The position numbers were made by a program, and so were the translations under genes. DNA of 64,000 nt from assembly GCF_001562255.1 (NCBI RefSeq), contig NZ_CP014301.1:3866001-3930000 (forward strand), given 5' to 3'. Positions 34,803 to 45,904 of this stretch are shown here, piece by piece. The notes beneath the pieces are model-generated. The model was not told where the DNA came from, made no database searches, and was given only the letters and a program-made list of their open reading frames with translations. How positions within the stretch are numbered: the stretch's first letter is position 1; every line of letters starts with the position of its first letter. This DNA comes from Bosea sp. PAMC 26642. GTDB taxonomy: Bacteria > Pseudomonadota > Alphaproteobacteria > Rhizobiales > Beijerinckiaceae.

Positions 34803-35927
34803 CTACGGGCTGAATACCAGCACTACGAAAACGAAAAATACTGATAAATGCACCGCACCTTCCAGCATCGTCGTGCGGGTGCCCGTGAAGGTCAGCGTGC
34901 TCAAGAGCAGCGTCATCGCCAGAATGATCATGTTGGTGCCGGACAGGCCGAGCACCACCTCCTGGCCCGTGAACAGACCGATCGCCAGCACAGCCGGAAC
35001 CGTCAGTCCAAGCGTCGATGCGGCCGCACCAAGGCACAGGTTTATCGCCCGCTGGAGCTGGTTCGCCGTGATCGCGCGCAGCGCCGCGATGCATTCGGGC
35101 GTGAACACGACCATTGCGATCAGAATGCCGCCGAGCGCGACCGGCGCACCGAGCTTGATGATGCCGAAATCGAGCACGGCCGCCAGACTTTTCGCCAGAA
35201 CGACGATCGGCAGGATATTGGCGAGCAGGAGCGCGACATGCGTCCAGGTCGCGCCGCCCGGATCGTCGTAGCCGTGATCGCTGTCCTCGGAGATACCGTC
35301 TTCTCCGGCAGTCCGTGGGACCGGTGCCTGCTCGCGCGTCGGCTCCTGGAAGAACGAGCGGTGCCGCCCGGTCTGGAGCGCGAGGAAGGCGCCGTAGAGC
35401 GCGAGGGTGAAGACCGAGAAGCTGATCGACTGCAGCGTCGTCAGCGTGCCGTTGCTGGTCGAGGTGGTGAAGTTCGGGAGCACCAGCGGGATGATCGTCA
35501 GAGGTATGATCACCGCCAGATAGGAGGAGGCGCCCTTCATATTGTAGCTCTGCGCGAAATGGCGCTGCCCGCCAAGCAGCAGCCCGATCCCGACGACGCC
35601 GTTGAGCACGATCATCAGCACTGCGAACATGGTGTCGCGCCCCAGGGTCGGCGCACCCTTGGCGCCCAGCATCACCGCTGAAATCAGCGCGACCTCGATG
35701 ATCACGATCGACAGGGTCAGGATCAGCGTGCCGTAGGGTTCGCCGAGCCGCCCAGCGAGCATCTCGGCTTCATGGACCACGCCGAAGGCCGCCCAGATGA
35801 TGACACCCAGCAGCCACAGGAAGATCGCGACCGAGACCAGTGGCGCTCCTAACTGTCCGAGAATGCCGGCTCCGAAAATCTGGAACGAAGCCACGCTTGC
35901 CCATGCGCAGGCGAGGCGGATGATCAT
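34803..35927 (-). CDS. Calcium/cation:proton antiporter, ChaA/y4hA type
   Basis: 374 aa inner-membrane CaCA-family exchanger with about 11 spans in two homologous halves. The alpha repeats contain the ion-binding Glu: GVVHEAEMLAGRLGEPYGTLILTLSIVIIEVALI and MVVFTPECIAALRAITANQLQRAIN. An acidic cytosolic loop (residues ~220-245) separates the halves. It would export Ca2+, Na+ or K+. The start is uncertain: ATG 35927 lacks a good Shine-Dalgarno and the frame is open to an ATG at 36017. Confidence 0.8.
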   Translation of the reverse strand: MIIRLACAWASVASFQIFGAGILGQLGAPLVSVAIFLWLLGVIIWAAFGVVHEAEMLAGRLGEPYGTLILTLSIVIIEVALISAVMLGAKGAPTLGRDTMFAVLMIVLNGVVGIGLLLGGQRHFAQSYNMKGASSYLAVIIPLTIIPLVLPNFTTSTSNGTLTTLQSISFSVFTLALYGAFLALQTGRHRSFFQEPTREQAPVPRTAGEDGISEDSDHGYDDPGGATWTHVALLLANILPIVVLAKSLAAVLDFGIIKLGAPVALGGILIAMVVFTPECIAALRAITANQLQRAINLCLGAAASTLGLTVPAVLAIGLFTGQEVVLGLSGTNMIILAMTLLLSTLTFTGTRTTMLEGAVHLSVFFVFVVLVFSP

Positions 35928-36113
35928 GGTGGGCAAAGGCCTGTCCTGCAAAATGACATGGTTTGGAAAAACGCGAGCAGACACCGGCTGCGCGCCGCCT
36001 GTCGACTGCCAACGCATTGTAGTCGACTTCGTTTCGTCAGGACCAGGCGGGCGAGCATCGGGCGGAACTGAGGAGACGACCTCGTACCATGAGCGGCACT
36101 GACGTCAACGGCT

Positions 36114-36818
36114 TCAGTTCATCCTGCGCTCGCCCTTCGCGAACGGGCTGAGGCCAAGCCACTGGTGGATCGAGCGGGCGATCGTCTGGTCACCGGTCAG
36201 CTGGATATTGCCTGCATCGACCTCGGTGCTGAGCTTCGAAATTCCCATCCAGACCGCCGTCATCGTTCGCAGCGAACTGCGCACGTACAAGTCGATCTCG
36301 TAGCCCGGATTGGTGTGGCACAGATCGACCGTCTCCCCGTCGATCACCAGCCACCACAATCTGCGATCGGCGCTCAGCTCCGGGTAGATGAAGTTGATCG
36401 TGCAGCGTCGGGGCGGCAGCGGCGACGGCTCCAAGCCGCGCCGCATGTCCCACATCAGCAGCGAGGGATCGAGATTCTTCAGCGACATCGACGATTCGAC
36501 CCAGCGCTGCCCCCAGAAGCCGAGCGACATGACGACGCCGCGCAGGTCCTCCCCGGCCTCCGTCAGCCGGTAGTTCATCACGCCGGGCTGGCCGGACGGG
36601 GTCGTCGCGATCACGCCGGCTTCTTCCAGCTCCTTCAGTCGCTTCGAGAGCAGCGACGGCGACATGCGCGGCACGCCCCGCCGCAGATCGTTGAAACGCG
36701 TCGTGCCGCAGAGGAGTTCGCGAAGCACGAGCGCCGTCCAGCGACTGCAGACGATTTCGGCCGCCATCGAAACGGGACAGAACTGGCCGTAGCTTCCACG
36801 ATCGGCTTTGTCGGGCAA
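36114..36818 (-). CDS. HxlR family transcriptional regulator with C-terminal SCP2-like domain
   Basis: 234 aa. The N-terminal winged helix has QFCPVSMAAEIVCSRWTALVLRELLCGTTRFNDL and SPSLLSKRLKELEEAGVI, typical of HxlR/MarR-like regulators. The C-terminal half resembles the sterol-carrier-like extension of a subgroup. TTG 36818 is the only start that keeps the conserved N-terminus. Divergent from an acyl-CoA dehydrogenase gene 200 bp away, which is a likely target. Confidence 0.8.
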   Translation of the reverse strand: MPDKADRGSYGQFCPVSMAAEIVCSRWTALVLRELLCGTTRFNDLRRGVPRMSPSLLSKRLKELEEAGVIATTPSGQPGVMNYRLTEAGEDLRGVVMSLGFWGQRWVESSMSLKNLDPSLLMWDMRRGLEPSPLPPRRCTINFIYPELSADRRLWWLVIDGETVDLCHTNPGYEIDLYVRSSLRTMTAVWMGISKLSTEVDAGNIQLTGDQTIARSIHQWLGLSPFAKGERRMN

Positions 36819-37021
36819 TTGAACCCCCGGATCATGATTGCGCCGGTGAGAACTCCGGACGTAAAACCAGTTGGCATCCTACCCTGTCGCAAAGGCAATT
36901 GCAGCATCTCTTCCGCCGCGACCCGTTTCGATTACGGTGCGCTAGTACAGTTCGTGAACTGGAACGCCGCTTAGCGGCTGGATACCGTCCCCGCCATCGA
37001 AGTTTCATAAGGGAGGACGCC

Positions 37022-38179
37022 ATGAGCACGAGCGCGGCATTGAACATGAAGACGCAGGACCGGCGCAGCGTCGCCGAGATCGCAACCGAACTCGGCGCGA
37101 TCTTCGCAGGACGCGCCGAGCAGGCCGTCGACGAGGACAGCTTCGTCGCCGACAATTTCGCATTGTTGAAAACCTCGGGGCTGGTCGAGGCCGGCGTGCC
37201 GGTCGAACTCGGCGGCGGCGGCGCCGACGTCGACGAACTGGCGGAGATGCTTCGGATTCTCGCCTATCATTGCGGCTCGACCGCACTCGCCTTCTCGATG
37301 CACACCCATCAGGTCGCGGTCCCGGCCTGGCGCTGGACCCATCAGAAGGCCATGCCGGTCGAGCCGCTGCTCAGGCGCATCGCGCAGGAGCGGATCATCC
37401 TGCTGTCGAGCGGCGGCTCCGACTGGATCGGCGGCTCGGGCAAGGCCGAGAAGGTCGAGGGCGGTTATCGCATCACGGCACGCAAGGTGTTCTCGTCCGG
37501 CTCGCCCGCCGGCGATCTCCTGATGACCGGCGCGATTCTCGAGGAGGAGGGCCAGCCTCCGACAGTCCTGCATTTCGGCGTCCCGATGAGCTCGCCGAAC
37601 GTGAAGGTGCTCGACAACTGGCGCGTGCTCGGAATGCGCGGCACCGGCTCGAACGACGTCTCGATCGAAGGCCATGTCGTGCCCGAGACCGCCGTCTCGG
37701 TCAGGCGCAAGGCAGGCGAATGGCACCCGCTGTTCCACATCATCGCGACGATCGCCTTCCCGCTGATCTACTCGGTCTATCTCGGCGTCGCCGAGAGCGC
37801 ACGCGACATCGCCATCGCGGCAGCCAAGCGCCGCCAGCCCAACCAGCACGCAATCCAGCTTGCCGGCCGGATGGACACCGAACTCGCGGCGGCGCGGCTG
37901 GCACGCGACTGGATGCTCGCCGCGGTGCGTCTCAACGCGCCCTCCGCTTCGACCATCAACGACGTGATGATGGGGCGGCAGCTCGTCGCGCGGCACGCTA
38001 TCGCTACGGTCGAGCTGGCGATGGAACTGGCCGGGGGCGCGGGCTTCTTCCGGGCAACCAGACTGGAGCGGCGGTTCCGCGATATCCAGGCCGCACGCTA
38101 TCATCCGATGCAACCGGGACCGCAGGCCCAATATGCGGGCGCGATGGCGCTGGGACTTCCGGTCGAGCAGATCTACTAA
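37022..38179 (+). CDS. Acyl-CoA dehydrogenase family protein
   Basis: 385 aa flavoprotein of the acyl-CoA dehydrogenase superfamily. It has STALAFSMHTHQV in the N-terminal helical domain, LLSSGGSDWIGGSGKAEKVEGGYRITARKVFSSGSPAG in the beta domain, and VLGMRGTGSNDVSIEG. The usual catalytic Glu context is not obvious, so it may be a monooxygenase- or desulfurase-like member (DszC/HsaA group). ATG 37022 follows GGGAGGACGCC. Divergent HxlR regulator upstream. Confidence 0.8.
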   Translation: MSTSAALNMKTQDRRSVAEIATELGAIFAGRAEQAVDEDSFVADNFALLKTSGLVEAGVPVELGGGGADVDELAEMLRILAYHCGSTALAFSMHTHQVAVPAWRWTHQKAMPVEPLLRRIAQERIILLSSGGSDWIGGSGKAEKVEGGYRITARKVFSSGSPAGDLLMTGAILEEEGQPPTVLHFGVPMSSPNVKVLDNWRVLGMRGTGSNDVSIEGHVVPETAVSVRRKAGEWHPLFHIIATIAFPLIYSVYLGVAESARDIAIAAAKRRQPNQHAIQLAGRMDTELAAARLARDWMLAAVRLNAPSASTINDVMMGRQLVARHAIATVELAMELAGGAGFFRATRLERRFRDIQAARYHPMQPGPQAQYAGAMALGLPVEQIY

Positions 38180-38200
38180 TCCTATTGACGAGATAGCTTT

Positions 38201-38226
38201 CTGCGGCGGTTTTCGGGCCGCCGCAG
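38201..38226. terminator. Hairpin between convergent genes
   Basis: Perfect 9-bp stem CTGCGGCGG / CCGCCGCAG with an 8-nt loop, between the stops of the acyl-CoA dehydrogenase and the ABC exporter. No clear T-run on either side, but the location fits a shared terminator. Confidence 0.5.
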
Positions 38227-38242
38227 CACGTCGCGTATTGCC

Positions 38243-40060
<1,818 letters not shown>

Positions 40061-40203
40061 CGGCAGAGCTTTAGCTGACCCGCGCCCGGGCACAAGCATT
40101 CAAACCTTAACGCTTCCTTCAAGGCAGTCTCGCTAAAGTCGCTCGCGGTCTCGCTCCGGTCCTGGCGGCGGGATGATCGCCAGTGCGATATCGGGGTAGT
40201 GTG

Positions 40204-40974
40204 ATGGATATTGCAACTGCCGTAGGTTTGCTCTCCGGCGTCGGCGTGCTCGTCGGGCTCATCATGCTCGATGGCGGCAATTTCAAAGCCTATTACGATA
40301 TTCATGCCGTCATCGTCATTTTCGGCGGTGCGACGGCTGCGACCATGATCCGCTTTCCCTTCTCCGTCATCCTGCACGGCCTGCCGATGGGAATGCGCTT
40401 CGCCTTCACGATGAGCGCGAGCCACCCGCGCGAGCTGATCGAGGAGATCACCCGCGTCGCGGAAGTCGCCCGCAAGAGTGGTCCGGTCGCGCTGGAAAGC
40501 GTCGAGGTCTCCGACATCTTCCTCGCTCAGGGCCTGCGCTACATCGCCGACGGCTACGACAAGGAATTCATCCGCGACACCATGGAGCGCGACCGCGACA
40601 ACTTCCTGCAGCGGCTCGACGAAGGCTCGAAGGTCTACCGTTCGATCGGCGACTGCGCCCCGGCCTGGGGCATGATTGGTACCATTCTGGGCATGGTGAC
40701 GATGTTCGCCAACATGTCAGACCCCTCCAAACTCGGCGGTGCCATGGCGACGGCCCTCTTGGCGACGCTTTATGGCGCGGTCGTCGCCAACATGATCGCC
40801 ATGCCGATCGCCGACAAGCTGCACGTCAAGCTCGAGGAGGAGGAGATCGCCCGCACGCTGATTATCGACGGCGTGCTGCAGATGCGTGACGCCAAATCAC
40901 CCACCCTGATCCGCGAAATGCTGCTCGCCTACATGCCCGCACATCACCGGGCGGAAATGGCGGAAGCAACCTGA
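40204..40974 (+). CDS. motA: Flagellar motor stator protein MotA (short PomA-like form)
   Basis: 256 aa inner-membrane stator subunit with four spans. The C-terminal half has CAPAWGMIGTILGMVTMFANMSDPSKLG and LLATLYGAVVANMIAMPIADKL, the conserved channel helices of MotA/PomA. The length matches short-form MotA. ATG 40204 follows a GTG at 40201. Followed by motB; no other flagellar gene is nearby. Confidence 0.9.
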   Translation: MDIATAVGLLSGVGVLVGLIMLDGGNFKAYYDIHAVIVIFGGATAATMIRFPFSVILHGLPMGMRFAFTMSASHPRELIEEITRVAEVARKSGPVALESVEVSDIFLAQGLRYIADGYDKEFIRDTMERDRDNFLQRLDEGSKVYRSIGDCAPAWGMIGTILGMVTMFANMSDPSKLGGAMATALLATLYGAVVANMIAMPIADKLHVKLEEEEIARTLIIDGVLQMRDAKSPTLIREMLLAYMPAHHRAEMAEAT

Positions 40975-41009
40975 CGGGGGGAGACGGCGCGATGGCCGGG
41001 TTCTGAACG

Positions 41010-41834
41010 ATGGCGAAGAAGAAGCGCGGCGGCCATGGCGGCCATGGCTGGTTCGTGACCTTCGCCGACCTGATGGCGCTGCTGATGAGCTTCTTCGTCA
41101 TGCTCGCGGCCTATTCGAGCCAGGACAAGGCCAAATTGCAGATCGTCGCCGGCTCGATGCGCGAGGCCTTCGGCAACCAGAGGGACATCCGGCTGGCGGG
41201 CATCGTCGAGACCGACGGAGTGCCCACGGGAACCACCGTCAAGAATGCGCGCATCAAGCCGCTCAGCGAGGCGACCGACACGCCCGGCCCCAACAAGACC
41301 ACGCCCAATGACGACGGCCTGACACAGGCGACGCAGGATCGCGGCTTCGCCTTGGCTGCGGCCTCGCTGCGGCAAGCGCTGCGCGACATGCCCGAGATCG
41401 CCGAGATCTCGCGCAACGTTCTGGTCGAGGTCTCGGACACCGGCATCGACATCCAGCTCGTCGATCAGGAGGGCCGCGCCATGTTCGCGGAAGGCTCGAG
41501 CCAGCCCAATGAACGGATGCGCAAGGTTCTGGCGGCGCTGGCACCAACTCTGCGGCGGATGCCCAACAGGATCACGCTGACCGGCCATACCTCGACCCCG
41601 CGCCCGGGCGCCACGCCGGAGGGAGACCCGTGGGTCCTCTCCGTCGGGCGCGCCGCTGCCGTGCGCGAGATTCTGGCCAATACCGGCGTGCCCAACGAGC
41701 GCTTCGCCTCGGTGACCGGCAAGGGCGACACCGATCCGCTGATCAAGGACAATCCCTATCTGCCCTACAACCGCCGCGTCGGCATCGTCCTGAAGGCCGA
41801 TTCGCCACCGCTGCCCTTCGGCGCGAAGCCCTGA
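41010..41834 (+). CDS. motB: Flagellar motor stator protein MotB (OmpA-like C-terminus)
   Basis: 274 aa. The single N-terminal span contains the proton-binding Asp (WFVTFADLMALLMSFF, D20). Residues ~140-270 form an OmpA/MotB peptidoglycan-binding domain: ITLTGHTSTP, LSVGRAAAVREIL, VTGKGDTDPL, YNRRVGIVLKA. It pairs with MotA, 35 bp upstream, to form the torque-generating stator. Confidence 0.9.
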   Translation: MAKKKRGGHGGHGWFVTFADLMALLMSFFVMLAAYSSQDKAKLQIVAGSMREAFGNQRDIRLAGIVETDGVPTGTTVKNARIKPLSEATDTPGPNKTTPNDDGLTQATQDRGFALAAASLRQALRDMPEIAEISRNVLVEVSDTGIDIQLVDQEGRAMFAEGSSQPNERMRKVLAALAPTLRRMPNRITLTGHTSTPRPGATPEGDPWVLSVGRAAAVREILANTGVPNERFASVTGKGDTDPLIKDNPYLPYNRRVGIVLKADSPPLPFGAKP

Positions 41835-41889
41835 GGTGATCGGCTCGGCCTGTCGATGGCTCTGCTCGCCATAACGGCAAGCGTAACAA

Positions 41890-42180
41890 TCACGCACTCA
41901 GCGGCACCGGCGCAAGGCGCAGGCCGAAGGCGTGCATGACCTTGAGAACCGTGCCGAACTCGGGGTTGCCCTCGGCGCTCAACGCCCGATAGAGCGCCTC
42001 CCGACTGAGACCGGTATCCCGCGCGATCTGGGTCATCCCGATCGCACGCGCGACATTGCCGAGCGCGCGCGAGAACAACGCAGGGTCGCCATCCTCCAAG
42101 GCGGCATCTAGATAAGCCGAGATCATTTCCGGCGTATCGAGATGCTCCGAGGTATCCCAAGGCCCGACGTCGATCGTCAT
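41890..42180 (-). CDS. HTH antitoxin of HI1420 type
   Basis: 96 aa addiction-module antidote with an Xre-like HTH: AIGMTQIARDTGLSREALYRALS followed by EGNPEFGTVLKVMHAFGLRL. It belongs to the 'dnstrm_HI1420' antidote class, where the antitoxin gene follows the toxin. ATG 42180 overlaps the toxin stop by 4 bp. It probably binds the palindrome inside the shared promoter. Confidence 0.88.
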   Translation of the reverse strand: MTIDVGPWDTSEHLDTPEMISAYLDAALEDGDPALFSRALGNVARAIGMTQIARDTGLSREALYRALSAEGNPEFGTVLKVMHAFGLRLAPVPLSA

Positions 42181-42482
42181 CGCTCTTCGTCCTTTAGCGA
42201 CCGCGCGATCGTCTTGGCCCTGACGATGTCGCGATCTTGGCTGCTCTTGTCGCCACCACATAGCAGAATGACGACGGTTCGACCGAAACGGGTGAAGTAA
42301 ATGCGATAGCCGGGCCCGGTATCGACCCGCAGCTCGCTGATGCCCTCACCAACCGGCTTTACATCGCCGACATTGCCCTCCGCGACACGATCGAGCCGCG
42401 TCAGGATCCGAGCCTTGGCTTTCAGATCGCGTAGCCCGTTGAGCCACTGCACGAAATCCTGGGTCCGCCGAACGATGATCAC
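42177..42482 (-). CDS. RelE/HigB-like toxin of HI1419 type
   Basis: 101 aa toxin of the RelE/ParE superfamily (Gp49/HI1419 class): the core GISELRVDTGPGYRIYFTRFGRTVVILLCGGDKSSQDRDI is diagnostic, and such toxins usually cleave mRNA on the ribosome. GTG 42482 is chosen because the predicted transcript start falls at or next to it, implying a leaderless message. A TTG at 42488 lies upstream of that point, next to the -10 box. Operon with the antitoxin. Confidence 0.85.
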   Translation of the reverse strand: MIIVRRTQDFVQWLNGLRDLKAKARILTRLDRVAEGNVGDVKPVGEGISELRVDTGPGYRIYFTRFGRTVVILLCGGDKSSQDRDIVRAKTIARSLKDEER

Positions 42483-42488
42483 GCCCAA

Positions 42489-42516
42489 ATCGTAACCTGC
42501 AGGCTACAAATGTCAA
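42489..42516 (-). promoter_or_regulatory. Toxin-antitoxin promoter with palindromic operator in the spacer
   Basis: On the minus strand TTGACA (42511-42516), a 16-bp spacer, then TACGAT (42489-42494). The near-perfect palindrome GTAACCTGCAGGCTAC (42492-42507) fills most of the spacer and reaches into the -10 box. Binding of the antitoxin there would block RNA polymerase directly. Confidence 0.6.
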
Positions 42517-42517
42517 T

Positions 42518-43042
42518 TCACGGCGCCACGATCAGCGCCCAATACACCTGATACTTCGAGCCCGGCGCATAGGCCGTGGCGATGCCCATCCGGGTCGCAC
42601 CCGGCGTTTTCATTACGCGGTCGTGCTGGGGCGAGTCGCGCCAACCCGAGAAGGCCTCGGCCATGCGGCGATAGCCGGCGGAGAGATTGACCTCGGCGCC
42701 GCGCTGGCCCTCGCGCTCCAGCCGTTTTTTGACCGCCTCGGCCGAGCCGGGCTTGTCGGCGGCGGCCATGGCCGCGGCCTCGCTTTCGGCGGCCTGGCTC
42801 AGACCCGGATCGAGCTTGAGAGCCGCCAGCCCCTGATTGAGCCGATAGGCCGAGATGGTCGCGCGTGCCGCCTCTTCGTCGACGCGCGCGGAGGCCGAGC
42901 CGAGATCGCGATAGAAGGCGGGCTGCCCCGTGCGGGCGGGCTCGGTACAGCCGGCGAGGTTCAGCACGGCGAGCGCGCCGGCGAGCAAGGCGGGGCAGGT
43001 CACGCCGAGGGCTTTCGGCGCGACGCGCTTGGTGTCGGGCAT
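42518..43042 (-). CDS. CAP/SCP-domain lipoprotein
   Basis: 174 aa. Signal peptide ending in the lipobox LAGC, then a CAP domain: ISAYRLNQGLAALKLDPGLSQAAESEAAAMA and a C-terminal WRDSPQHDRVMKTPGATRMGIATAY that carries the expected W-x(2)-S-x(2)-H motif. Bacterial CAP proteins are exported and of mostly unknown function. ATG 43042 is 4 bp after the MscS-like gene stop, so they form an operon. Confidence 0.85.
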   Translation of the reverse strand: MPDTKRVAPKALGVTCPALLAGALAVLNLAGCTEPARTGQPAFYRDLGSASARVDEEAARATISAYRLNQGLAALKLDPGLSQAAESEAAAMAAADKPGSAEAVKKRLEREGQRGAEVNLSAGYRRMAEAFSGWRDSPQHDRVMKTPGATRMGIATAYAPGSKYQVYWALIVAP

Positions 43043-43046
43043 CGCA

Positions 43047-45656
43047 TCATTCCTTGTTATCGTCCTTGAACGGAATCTTGTCGGGCTCCTCAGCCGGGGC
43101 CGGCTTTTCCGGCGGTGCAGCGTCCGGCTCCTCGTCATTGATGGACGCCGCCGGGCCGCGCACAGTGATCTTCGACTTCGGAGTCTTGCGCTGGCTGATC
43201 TCGCGCGAAACCGCCTCGGCAATGCTGCCCAGCGACTGCTCGATGCCCTCCAGCCCCTTGACCGTCAGTTCGGCGCCCACCGCGGCCGGCTCCATCTCGA
43301 CCAGACGCTTGTGGATGACGTAGTTCAGGTCGCTTGTGACGCGGGCCACGACATCGACTTCTGCCACGATGCAGATCAGGTCGAAATCCATCGTCGCCGT
43401 GCCGAGCTTCTTGAACAGCACGGTCGGCGGCGGCTTCTGCAGCACGTCGCCATGCGCGGAGGCGGTCTCCGAAAGCATGGCGCGGACCTCGGTGGGATCG
43501 TAGACGCGCGGCACCGAAATCGAGATCAGCACGCGGCCGGTCCGATCGTTGCGGACGCGGTTGCGGACGACGCCGGAGATGAGGTTGGAATTGGGCACGA
43601 TGACCGAGGAGCGGTCGAAGGTCGCGATCTCGGTCGAGCGGACATTGATCTTCTTGACGATACCCTCCGCGTCGCCGACCACGACCTGGTCGCCGACGCG
43701 GATCGGCCGCTCCCACAGCAGGATCAGCCCCGAGACGAAATTCGACACCACCGATTGCAGCCCGAAGCCGATGCCGACGGAGAGCGCGCTGGCGACCAGC
43801 GTCAGCCGTTCCAGGCTCAGGCCCAGCGAAGACACGGCCAGCGCCACCGCCGCGATATGGCCGACATAGCCGGCCGCCGTCGTGATCGAATTGCGCAGCC
43901 CCGTATCGAGCTCCGTCGTCGGCAGGAATTTGTTTTCGAGCCAGCCCTGGAGCGAGCGCGTCGCGGTCAACCCGAGCGCGAACAGCAGTCCGGAGACGAT
44001 GATCGAGGACAGCGAGATGGTGACGCCGCCGAGCTGGAAGCCGAAGAAGGCAGCCCGCAGCGAGCTCGCAAGATCGCCCGATTCGAGCCCCCACGGCGCC
44101 AGCGCGAGCATCCCCATGACAACGATCAGGATGAGCTTGAGGGCGCCGGTGGCGACGACTGCAATCTTCTGCAATGTCGTGGCGCGAATGCCGATCCCGG
44201 CCTTCAGGGTCAGGGCGAGGCGGCCCTTTCCGGTCAGCGCCTGCATCAGGCCGAGATCGACAAGCTGGTAGACCAGCACGAAGAGGCTGACGAGAACCCC
44301 GATCCAGAGCACCTGCTCGGTCAGGAAGGAGGCGAAGACGACATAACCGCTGAGCGCCGCCAGGACGACGACGATGCCGACGATCCAGCCGAGGATGCGG
44401 ACCGGCCCGAGGCTTGCCCCGTCGACCGGCACATAGGGGCCAAGACAAGCCTCCTCTTCGACTTCGTCATCGTCGCGCAGTTGGTAGAGCCCCGCGATCA
44501 GGGTCAGCGCGAAGACGATTGCAAGGATGCCGCGCACGAGGATCGAGACGGCCAGGCCCGCGGCGATCGCCTGCAGCCAGGCCTCCATCACCTTGCCGAT
44601 CGACATCACCAGTGCGAGCGAACTTGCGATCCAGACGACGATGCGCGCGGTCGAATCCATCACGCTGACGAGGCGCCGCTGCGCGTTGCCGGGCGCAAAC
44701 AGCGCATCCGCCAGCGCCTGCACGAAGGCGAAGATGGCAAGGCCCGCAACGACCGCACCGACGACAGGCTGGATGCGCGGCGGCAGCAGACCGGCCGTGT
44801 TCAGCGCGGAATAGATCAGCCAGCTCGCCAGGGCCGGTGGTGCCGCTCCCGCGACGAGATGGGCCAGCGCGATATAGAGGCAGTGCAGGCTGCCTGAATC
44901 CTGTGTCGTACCGACCCGCGCCTTGAAGCGCGGCATATAGCGGAAGCGGGCGATGTAAAGCAGTCCCGCACCGATCAGGGCGAGCGCGACGAGGAAGCCG
45001 CGCGCGCCGAAGAAGGCCTCGGCGACGACGGAAAGCCAGCCGCCGAAGATATAGCCCGAGGCCCGCAGGTCTTCCGGCAGGGTCGAGAGCGCGCTCCCCC
45101 ATGCATCGGGGCTCAGAAGCGACGGCCCGGGAGCGAACAGGGTCTTGGCGAACAGCTCGCGGCGCTTGTCGCTGATCGCGGTTTGCAGCTGCTCGGCCTG
45201 CAGCATCGCCGCGCGCGCGATCTTCATCGTCTCGTCGGCATCGGAGAAGGCCTTGGTCCGGGCCTCGCGTTCGCGGGCGACCTCGGCGCTTTCGGCAGGA
45301 GCAGCGGCATCGGGCTTGGGACCGAGCTGGTCGAGCCTCAGGCGGGCCTGATCGACCCGGGGCCCCTGCTCCTCGACGAGCAGGCGCAGCTGCTCGAGCG
45401 ACGGTTGCAGGCGCAAACGCTGCCGCTGCAGCTCCGCATCGGTCGTACTCGGGGTCGCCAGACTGGTCTCGACCTGCGTCAATTCGGTGCGGATCGTATC
45501 GAGCCGCGCCCGACCCGGATTGGCGGCTGCGTCGGGGGCTTGGGCGAAGACGGCCGTCGAACCGAGGATCACCGCGAGCCAAAGCGCAAGCACGGCCATG
45601 ACCGACAGGCCGAGGCCTCTGATCGAAAGGGGGGCCTTACCCGCGCTCGCTGACAT
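43047..45656 (-). CDS. MscS-family mechanosensitive channel with DUF3772 domain
   Basis: 869 aa inner-membrane channel. Signal/first hydrophobic segment, a periplasmic coiled-coil-rich DUF3772 region (residues ~35-200), about ten spans, then the MscS core: ALSVGIGFGLQSVVSNFVSGLILLWERPIRVGDQVVVGDAEGIVKKINVRSTEIATFD. C-terminal acidic, proline-rich tail. It would open under membrane tension to release solutes during hypo-osmotic shock. ATG 45656 gives a proper signal segment. Confidence 0.88.
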   Translation of the reverse strand: MSASAGKAPLSIRGLGLSVMAVLALWLAVILGSTAVFAQAPDAAANPGRARLDTIRTELTQVETSLATPSTTDAELQRQRLRLQPSLEQLRLLVEEQGPRVDQARLRLDQLGPKPDAAAPAESAEVAREREARTKAFSDADETMKIARAAMLQAEQLQTAISDKRRELFAKTLFAPGPSLLSPDAWGSALSTLPEDLRASGYIFGGWLSVVAEAFFGARGFLVALALIGAGLLYIARFRYMPRFKARVGTTQDSGSLHCLYIALAHLVAGAAPPALASWLIYSALNTAGLLPPRIQPVVGAVVAGLAIFAFVQALADALFAPGNAQRRLVSVMDSTARIVVWIASSLALVMSIGKVMEAWLQAIAAGLAVSILVRGILAIVFALTLIAGLYQLRDDDEVEEEACLGPYVPVDGASLGPVRILGWIVGIVVVLAALSGYVVFASFLTEQVLWIGVLVSLFVLVYQLVDLGLMQALTGKGRLALTLKAGIGIRATTLQKIAVVATGALKLILIVVMGMLALAPWGLESGDLASSLRAAFFGFQLGGVTISLSSIIVSGLLFALGLTATRSLQGWLENKFLPTTELDTGLRNSITTAAGYVGHIAAVALAVSSLGLSLERLTLVASALSVGIGFGLQSVVSNFVSGLILLWERPIRVGDQVVVGDAEGIVKKINVRSTEIATFDRSSVIVPNSNLISGVVRNRVRNDRTGRVLISISVPRVYDPTEVRAMLSETASAHGDVLQKPPPTVLFKKLGTATMDFDLICIVAEVDVVARVTSDLNYVIHKRLVEMEPAAVGAELTVKGLEGIEQSLGSIAEAVSREISQRKTPKSKITVRGPAASINDEEPDAAPPEKPAPAEEPDKIPFKDDNKE

Positions 45657-45904
45657 TCCGGTTCGGTCCCGCTCGGCGTGATTCGGTGCGGGCTCGACCC
45701 TCGCCCCGGGAGCGGCGGCAAGGCAAGGCGTCGGCGGGGAATTACTGATGTCGGGCAAAAATGGAACCTGGCGCGGAGGGATGGGCCGAAGGCGCAAACC
45801 CGCTCATACGACAGAGGTAAGGCCGGCTCCGACCGGCAGGCGTATCGCTGACAAAAAGGACGTCATCAAGGCGTTGAAGCGACGGCGCCGGCCGTCCGCA
45901 CCGA

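Noticed and set aside
42930..44897. Open plus-strand frame of 655 codons
   Set aside because: Lies antisense across the MscS-type gene, whose motifs are clear; low-complexity Arg/Asp/Gln composition.
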